This document shows positions 41,892 to 45,838 of a DNA stretch of 45,838 nt, piece by piece (within the stretch, counting starts at the first letter, position 1; every line of letters starts with the position of its first letter). The position numbers and the translations under genes are program-made. The stretch is taken from the NCBI GenBank assembly GCA_028278205.1, contig JANQES010000086.1, forward strand, positions 1-45,838, written 5' to 3'. The notes below the pieces were generated by a model. It was not told where the DNA came from. It saw only the letters and a list, made by a program, of their open reading frames with translations, and ran no database searches. The stretch is from Rhodothermales bacterium. Lineage in GTDB: Bacteria > Bacteroidota > Rhodothermia > Rhodothermales > Bin80.

Positions 41892-42659
41892 CTATTCGTA
41901 CAAATCATCCAGATCGCAGGCAGCCAGATCGACCAGGAAGCCGGCGATCTTCTGCGTCATCGCTTCGAGGTAGCGCTGGCCTTTTTCGGCGGTGGCCTGG
42001 GCCGGGTTGCCTACGCCGGTGTCTACGGTGGCTTTGAGCCAGGCGCGTTCGGCCCAGACCCAGCCCTCGCGAAGCCCTTGTACCTTGAACGGGCGAGAAG
42101 CGCCGGAGCCGGCTTCGCTGAGCGGACGCACCAGATCCGGGGCGATGTGCATCATGTTGCTCGTCTCCATCTCGCCGCCGTGGTCGCCCGGCTCGTCAAA
42201 AAAAGCCTCGCCGTCGATGATCTGGTACCAGTTCAGCATGCAGATGAACACGTCGGGGAATGCCGCGCCGATCTCGCGGATCATCTGTTTGAAATTGTTG
42301 CCGCCATGGCCGTTGAGCACCACGAGCTTGGGGATGCCCTGATGCGCCAACGCGTGAACCACGTCGTGCAAGACGGCAGCCTGCGTGCTGGGCATCATGT
42401 TGATGTCGAGCTTGACGTCGAGTTGCCCGGTGTTGACGCCGAAGGGCACGGTAGGCAACACGACGACTCGGGCGTCTTGCTTCCAGGCCAGGCGCGCGGC
42501 TTCAGCGGCGATGTAATCGCTCTGGATGGTGTCGGTGGAGTAGGGGAGGTGGTAGTTGTGCGCCTCGGTAGCGCCCCAGGGCAGGACGGCCACTTCGTAA
42601 GCGGTGTTTTTGACGGTTTGCCAGGTGGTTTCGGCAAGAACGTAAGGACGACCGGGCAT
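41892..42659 (-). CDS. creatininase family amidohydrolase
   Basis: 255 residues with the metal-binding set of the creatininase/MftE family: Glu and His in LPWGATEAHNYHLPYSTD, NGHGGNN in VVLNGHGGNNFKQM, and GDHGGEMETS. Acts on cyclic amides in the family (creatininase, FAPy hydrolase). No signal peptide, so cytoplasmic. In this region it may hydrolyse a sugar-derived amide, but that is only inferred from the neighbours. The 131-bp gap downstream of 41761 holds nothing recognised. Confidence 0.87.
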   Translation of the reverse strand: MPGRPYVLAETTWQTVKNTAYEVAVLPWGATEAHNYHLPYSTDTIQSDYIAAEAARLAWKQDARVVVLPTVPFGVNTGQLDVKLDINMMPSTQAAVLHDVVHALAHQGIPKLVVLNGHGGNNFKQMIREIGAAFPDVFICMLNWYQIIDGEAFFDEPGDHGGEMETSNMMHIAPDLVRPLSEAGSGASRPFKVQGLREGWVWAERAWLKATVDTGVGNPAQATAEKGQRYLEAMTQKIAGFLVDLAACDLDDLYE

Positions 42660-42663
42660 CGCG

Positions 42664-42757
42664 GGTGTTTTAGTGTTTTAGTGTTCCAGTGTTATGGTGT
42701 TTGCGTGCCTATTTTAACGAAACTAAAACACCAAAACACTAAAACACTAAAACACCA
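42664..42757. repeat. inverted repeat of GTGTTTTA words
   Basis: Left arm (42664-42702) of GTGTTTTA/GTGTTCCA words, right arm (42720-42756) of AACACTAA/AACACC words, loop about 17 nt. It starts 4 nt upstream of the creatininase start and ends 1 nt before the lipoprotein's stop codon, filling the gap. Related words end at 36452 and lie at 45738-45759. Confidence 0.88.
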
Positions 42758-43234
42758 TCACTCCCGAATCAGCAGCACGAGATCGTATTCGTTATCGATG
42801 ATTTGCAGAGGGCCGTTGTAGAAGGGAATAATGTAGCGGCCTTTCTTATCGCGTGCCAGCTCTGTCGCATTGAACGTGAGGAAGCCGCCATCGACACTCC
42901 CGCTGAAGCTGTATTCGAGCATCCGCCGGTTCGACGTGACGACCCGTTCGATCTCGTAGCGGCGCACCTGCTCGAAATCGGCGCCGACGTGCAGCGAGAT
43001 GTTGGTGATCTCAAAGCTTCGCCGGACGGTGATGGTGGCCGGCGTTCTGCTTTGCTGGATTCCTTCGACGAAGATCCACGCGCGTTTGGCCTGGAACGGG
43101 GCACTCGATTCTGTTTCCGTGGTGTCTTGGGGAGCGCGGGACGTGATCGTTACGCCCGGCGGCGTCGAGACACACCCGACCACAAGCAGAAGCACAAAGG
43201 CAAAAACAGACGCGAACAGGGCCAGGCGTTTCAT
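42758..43234 (-). CDS. small lipoprotein of unknown function
   Basis: 158 residues. Signal MKRLALFASVFAFVLLLVVGC with lipobox Cys21. The rest is beta-rich (EITNISLHVGADFEQVRRYE, RYIIPFYNGPLQIIDNEYDL) with no motif I know. Upstream of the creatininase gene on the same strand, separated only by the repeat. The 183-bp gap to the next (plus) gene should hold promoters for both; none is clear. Confidence 0.65.
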   Translation of the reverse strand: MKRLALFASVFAFVLLLVVGCVSTPPGVTITSRAPQDTTETESSAPFQAKRAWIFVEGIQQSRTPATITVRRSFEITNISLHVGADFEQVRRYEIERVVTSNRRMLEYSFSGSVDGGFLTFNATELARDKKGRYIIPFYNGPLQIIDNEYDLVLLIRE

Positions 43235-43417
43235 GGGGATAGGAGATTTGATGGAAACATAGCTACTAGGTTCAACCCCCGAAAGACGGCATGTTTCCAG
43301 GGAGGGCTGCTATTTGTGTGACCGTATCGTACTATGTGGGCAAGCGGAGGATGTTTTGCATTATTTTAAGGATGTCACGCTGCTTACACGTCTGCTCATC
43401 AACAACGCGCATTTGCC

Positions 43418-44545
43418 ATGGCTGACTATCCCGAATTACCACGCGAATCGACTTCTACGCGACGCCAATTCCTGAAAACCGCTGCGTTTGGTCTGGGCGC
43501 AGCACTCACGATGCCTGCATGTTCTCCATCCCCTGCGCTGGCGAGGGGGGATGAGGAAAAGCTAGGCGTCGCGCTGGTCGGGCTCGGCAATTATGCGACG
43601 AACCAGCTTGCGCCGGCGCTGGAGCATACCGAAAAGTGTCGCCTCGCCGGGATCGTCACGGGCACGCCCGCCAAAGCCGAGGCGTGGTCCCAGAAATACA
43701 GCATCCCGCAGACGCACATCTACAACTACGAGACCTTCGACCACATCGCCGACAACGAGGACATCGACGTGGTCTATGTGGTGTTGCCCAATTCGATGCA
43801 CGCCGAGTACACGATCCGCGCGGCGCAGGCCGGCAAGCACGTCATCTGCGAAAAGCCCATGGCGCTTAACGCCCGCGAGTGCGAGTCGATGATCGCGGCG
43901 TGCGAGGAGGCTGGAGTCAAGCTCTCGATAGGCTACCGGGTGCAGTTCGAGCCGCACAATCTCGAAGCGATGCGGCTGGGCCGGGAGAAGGTTTTCGGCG
44001 CGGTGAAGGTCATCGAAGCGAGCTTTGGCTTTCGGCTGCAAAACCCCAATCAGTGGCGGCTCGACAAAGCACTGGCCGGCGGGGGCGCGTTGATGGACGT
44101 GGGCATCTACGCCATCCAGGCAGCCCGCTACGTCACCGGCGAAGAACCCATCAGCGTGACGGCGCAGGAGGTCAAAACAGACCCCATGATGTTCAAAACC
44201 GTGGACGAGACGATCACCTGGCAACTCGAATTTCCGAGCGGCGTCGTGGCGAACTCCACCACCAGCTACGCCGCCTACGTCGAACGCTTCTACGCGTCGT
44301 GCGAGCAAGGCTGGTTCGAACTCGGCCCGGCCTACAGCTACAGTGGCATCCAGGGCCGCACCCACCAGGGACCGATGGATTTCCCGCAAGTCGTCCAACA
44401 AGCCCTTCAGATGGACGATTTCGCTGATTGCATCCTCAACGACCGCGCCTCGAAAGTGTCAGGCGAGGAGGGTCTGCGCGATGTGAAGATCATCGAAGCA
44501 ATCTATGAAGCTATCGCGACGGGCGGGAAAGTTAGTCTCGTGTGA
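43418..44545 (+). CDS. Tat-exported Gfo/Idh/MocA oxidoreductase (glucose-fructose oxidoreductase-like)
   Basis: 375 residues. Tat signal STRRQFLKTAAFGLG, then GVALVGLGNYATNQLAPALE (NADP-binding Rossmann), VLPNSMHAEYTIRAAQAGKH, the catalytic EKPMALNARECE, and GGGALMDVGIYAIQAARYVTGEEP, all as in glucose-fructose oxidoreductase. Being exported with bound NADP(H) means it must regenerate the cofactor in one reaction, as GFOR does. It is next to a TIM-barrel isomerase and may act on 3-keto or other oxidised sugars. Intact counterpart to the broken gene at 30871. Confidence 0.9.
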   Translation: MADYPELPRESTSTRRQFLKTAAFGLGAALTMPACSPSPALARGDEEKLGVALVGLGNYATNQLAPALEHTEKCRLAGIVTGTPAKAEAWSQKYSIPQTHIYNYETFDHIADNEDIDVVYVVLPNSMHAEYTIRAAQAGKHVICEKPMALNARECESMIAACEEAGVKLSIGYRVQFEPHNLEAMRLGREKVFGAVKVIEASFGFRLQNPNQWRLDKALAGGGALMDVGIYAIQAARYVTGEEPISVTAQEVKTDPMMFKTVDETITWQLEFPSGVVANSTTSYAAYVERFYASCEQGWFELGPAYSYSGIQGRTHQGPMDFPQVVQQALQMDDFADCILNDRASKVSGEEGLRDVKIIEAIYEAIATGGKVSLV

Positions 44546-44552
44546 GGTAGTT

Positions 44553-44648
44553 TAGGGATTCGAGATGCGTGATACGGGATTCGGGATCGCAGATGACGGG
44601 CAAATAAATCCCGCATCTGCGATCCCACATCCCGCATCCCCAATCCCC
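44553..44648. repeat. inverted repeat of GGGATTCG/GGGATCGC words
   Basis: Left arm (44553-44600) AGGGATTCG-AGATGCG-TGATACGG-GATTCGGG-ATCGCAGATG, right arm (44610-44648) the complements, loop about 9 nt. Lies in the gap after the Gfo/Idh stop, 26 nt before the isomerase start. Confidence 0.82.
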
Positions 44649-44674
44649 ACCACCATCCAATCCGCCGAAAAATC

Positions 44675-45736
44675 ATGAAAAACCAACTCCACCGCCGCGA
44701 TTTTCTCAAGACGGCTGCCGGGCTTGTCGTCGGGGCGAGCGTCTTTCCGCTGGCCTGCCAGCCCGATCAGGGGACATCGCAAGAAACAGAAGAGGGTATG
44801 GCCGATTCGCAATCCATGGCGGCAGCGCCGCTGTTTAAGATCTCGCTGGCCCAGTGGTCGCTCCACAAGGGCTATTTCGGGGGGAATCCTGGGGAGATGA
44901 TGGGCTGGGAGGTTTTCGGGCAACGCCTCCACGGCGACGACTATCGCTCGCTGCTGGCCGGCGACCTCGACCCGCTCGACTTCCCGGTCGTCGCCCATCG
45001 AGACTACGGCATCGACGCCATCGAACTCGTCAACACGATGTATTTCGACCGGGCGAAAGACATGCAGTATCTCGGCGAACTGAAAAACCGCGCCGACGGC
45101 GAGGGCGTCTCGATCCTGCTGATCATGTGCGACGCCGAAGGCAACCTCGGCGATCCGGACGCCGCTGCGCGCATGCAAGCCGTCGAAAATCACTACAAAT
45201 GGGTCGAAGCCGCCAAATATTTCGGTTGCCACTCGATCCGCGTCAATGCCGCCAGCGATGAGAGCCTGGCGCTCGACGAGCAGCAACGCCTCGCCGCCGA
45301 CGGCCTGCGCAGCCTCTGCGAGTTTGCCGATCAGCACGACATCAACGTGATCGTCGAGAACCACGGCGGGCCGTCGAGCAACGGGCAATGGCTGGCCGGG
45401 GTGATGCAACAGACCAACCATCCCCGCGTGGGCACCCTGCCTGACTTCGGCAATTTCGACGTCGGCGGCGGCGAGATGTACGACCGGTATCAGGGCGTCG
45501 AGGAGTTGATGCCGTACGCCAAGGCCGTCAGCGCCAAATCACACGAGTTCGACGAAGACGGCAATGAGCGCTTTTCCGATTATAAGCGGATCATGAAGAT
45601 CGTCGTCGACGCTGGCTACCGGGGCTACGTGGGCATCGAATACGAAGGCGGCACCCTGAGCGAACCCGACGGCATCCGCGCCACCAAAGCCCTCCTCGAA
45701 CGCGTCCGCGACGAACTGGCGGCGGAGATGGCGTAG
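44675..45736 (+). CDS. Tat-exported sugar phosphate isomerase/epimerase-like TIM barrel
   Basis: 353 residues. Tat signal LHRRDFLKTAAGLVVG, then AP_endonuc_2/xylose-isomerase-like TIM-barrel sequence: FKISLAQWSLHKGYF, GIDAIELVNTMYFDRAKD, GCHSIRVNAASDE, INVIVENHGGPSS (metal-binding Glu/His region), GTLPDFGNFDVG, VSAKSHEFDEDGNE and YVGIEYEGGTLSE. These proteins isomerise or epimerise sugars, and those beside GFOR-type and DUF1080 proteins belong to the 3-keto-sugar route. Also exported, matching the oxidoreductase upstream, with which it probably forms one operon. The last 102 bases hold only a half GTGTTTGA repeat. Confidence 0.88.
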   Translation: MKNQLHRRDFLKTAAGLVVGASVFPLACQPDQGTSQETEEGMADSQSMAAAPLFKISLAQWSLHKGYFGGNPGEMMGWEVFGQRLHGDDYRSLLAGDLDPLDFPVVAHRDYGIDAIELVNTMYFDRAKDMQYLGELKNRADGEGVSILLIMCDAEGNLGDPDAAARMQAVENHYKWVEAAKYFGCHSIRVNAASDESLALDEQQRLAADGLRSLCEFADQHDINVIVENHGGPSSNGQWLAGVMQQTNHPRVGTLPDFGNFDVGGGEMYDRYQGVEELMPYAKAVSAKSHEFDEDGNERFSDYKRIMKIVVDAGYRGYVGIEYEGGTLSEPDGIRATKALLERVRDELAAEMA

Positions 45737-45737
45737 G

Positions 45738-45759
45738 TTAGTGTTTGAGTGTTCAAGTG
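45738..45759 (+). repeat. half repeat of GTGTTTTA-type words after the last gene
   Basis: TTAGTGTTTGAGTGTTCAAGTG begins 1 nt after the stop codon of the isomerase gene. It resembles one arm of the element at 42664-42757; no partner arm is seen before the window ends. Confidence 0.6.
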
Positions 45760-45838
45760 CAGCCCTTTCAAGGTGTTCATGAGCGGTTGTAAGTTAGGGA
45801 TTCGCTTGTCCCCAACTCAGCCTACACTACCATGCTCA

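Noticed and set aside
41880..41893. Second LacI-like site TGGGAGCGCTTCCT
   Set aside because: Two mismatches to the palindrome and it overlaps the stop codon of the creatininase gene, so chance is more likely.
1097..45759. Repeat arrays as CRISPR
   Set aside because: Words are tandem without unique spacers and form inverted pairs; no cas genes are present.
1..45838. Prophage, insertion sequence or integrated element
   Set aside because: No transposase, integrase, tRNA-flanked direct repeats or phage genes were seen; the small repeats lack coding capacity.

Overview
The window looks like chromosomal DNA of a heterotrophic, aerobic, Gram-negative bacterium, most likely from the Rhodothermota/Bacteroidota side (inference). 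The support is roughly 60% GC by eye, many lipoprotein and twin-arginine signal peptides, paired CRTAC1-type (VCBS plus ASPIC/UnbV) proteins, and a DUF1080-ThuA-PQQ sugar dehydrogenase-PKD fusion of a kind common in that group. No rRNA, tRNA, transposase, CRISPR array or phage gene was found.

Left part (1-11.2 kb), mostly housekeeping: CPBP membrane protease, a decayed small membrane protein, a methyltransferase, murA (minus) divergent from a cysteine desulfurase, a DUF2064 glycosyltransferase-like gene, class I fructose-1,6-bisphosphatase with a LacI-type palindrome upstream, then a tight thrB-thrC-(DUF2461-like)-PIG-L run. Middle part (11.2-28.5 kb): Tat-exported FAD oxidoreductase, CRTAC1-like lipoprotein, Uma2 protein, TPR lipoprotein, a HAD hydrolase, then a minus-strand three-gene set (asparagine-synthase-like, radical SAM, flavin-halogenase-like) that resembles a small biosynthetic cluster. 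After it come a lipoprotein, a membrane multiheme cytochrome c/TPR protein, a second CRTAC1-like lipoprotein and an isochorismatase-like hydrolase.

Right part (28.6-45.7 kb) reads as a periplasmic sugar oxidation and uptake region: nucleoside/MFS permease, DUF1080 lipoprotein, a broken Gfo/Idh/MocA gene, PQQ dehydrogenase with built-in cytochrome c, SemiSWEET plus beta-phosphoglucomutase-like HAD, SMP-30/gluconolactonase, mono-heme cytochrome c, the 1211-residue DUF1080/ThuA/PQQ-GDH/PKD fusion, a secreted protein, creatininase-family hydrolase, a lipoprotein, and a Tat-exported Gfo/Idh/MocA oxidoreductase followed by a Tat-exported sugar-phosphate-isomerase-like TIM barrel.

The most unusual feature is between the genes. 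Many gene-to-gene gaps are filled by long inverted repeats whose arms are built from short tandem 'words' of about 7-10 nt (GGATTTT, GTCATCA, GTCATGA, GTGTTTTA, GAGCCGG, GGGCAAAT and others). Different gaps use different words but keep the same design, often running from the stop codon of one gene to the start codon of the next, and in three cases supplying the stop codon. A separate GC-rich palindrome ending in CAGGCTCC sits in frame inside two unrelated protein genes and also inside one of the intergenic repeats, so it appears to have moved. These repeat systems are the best candidates here for something not well described.
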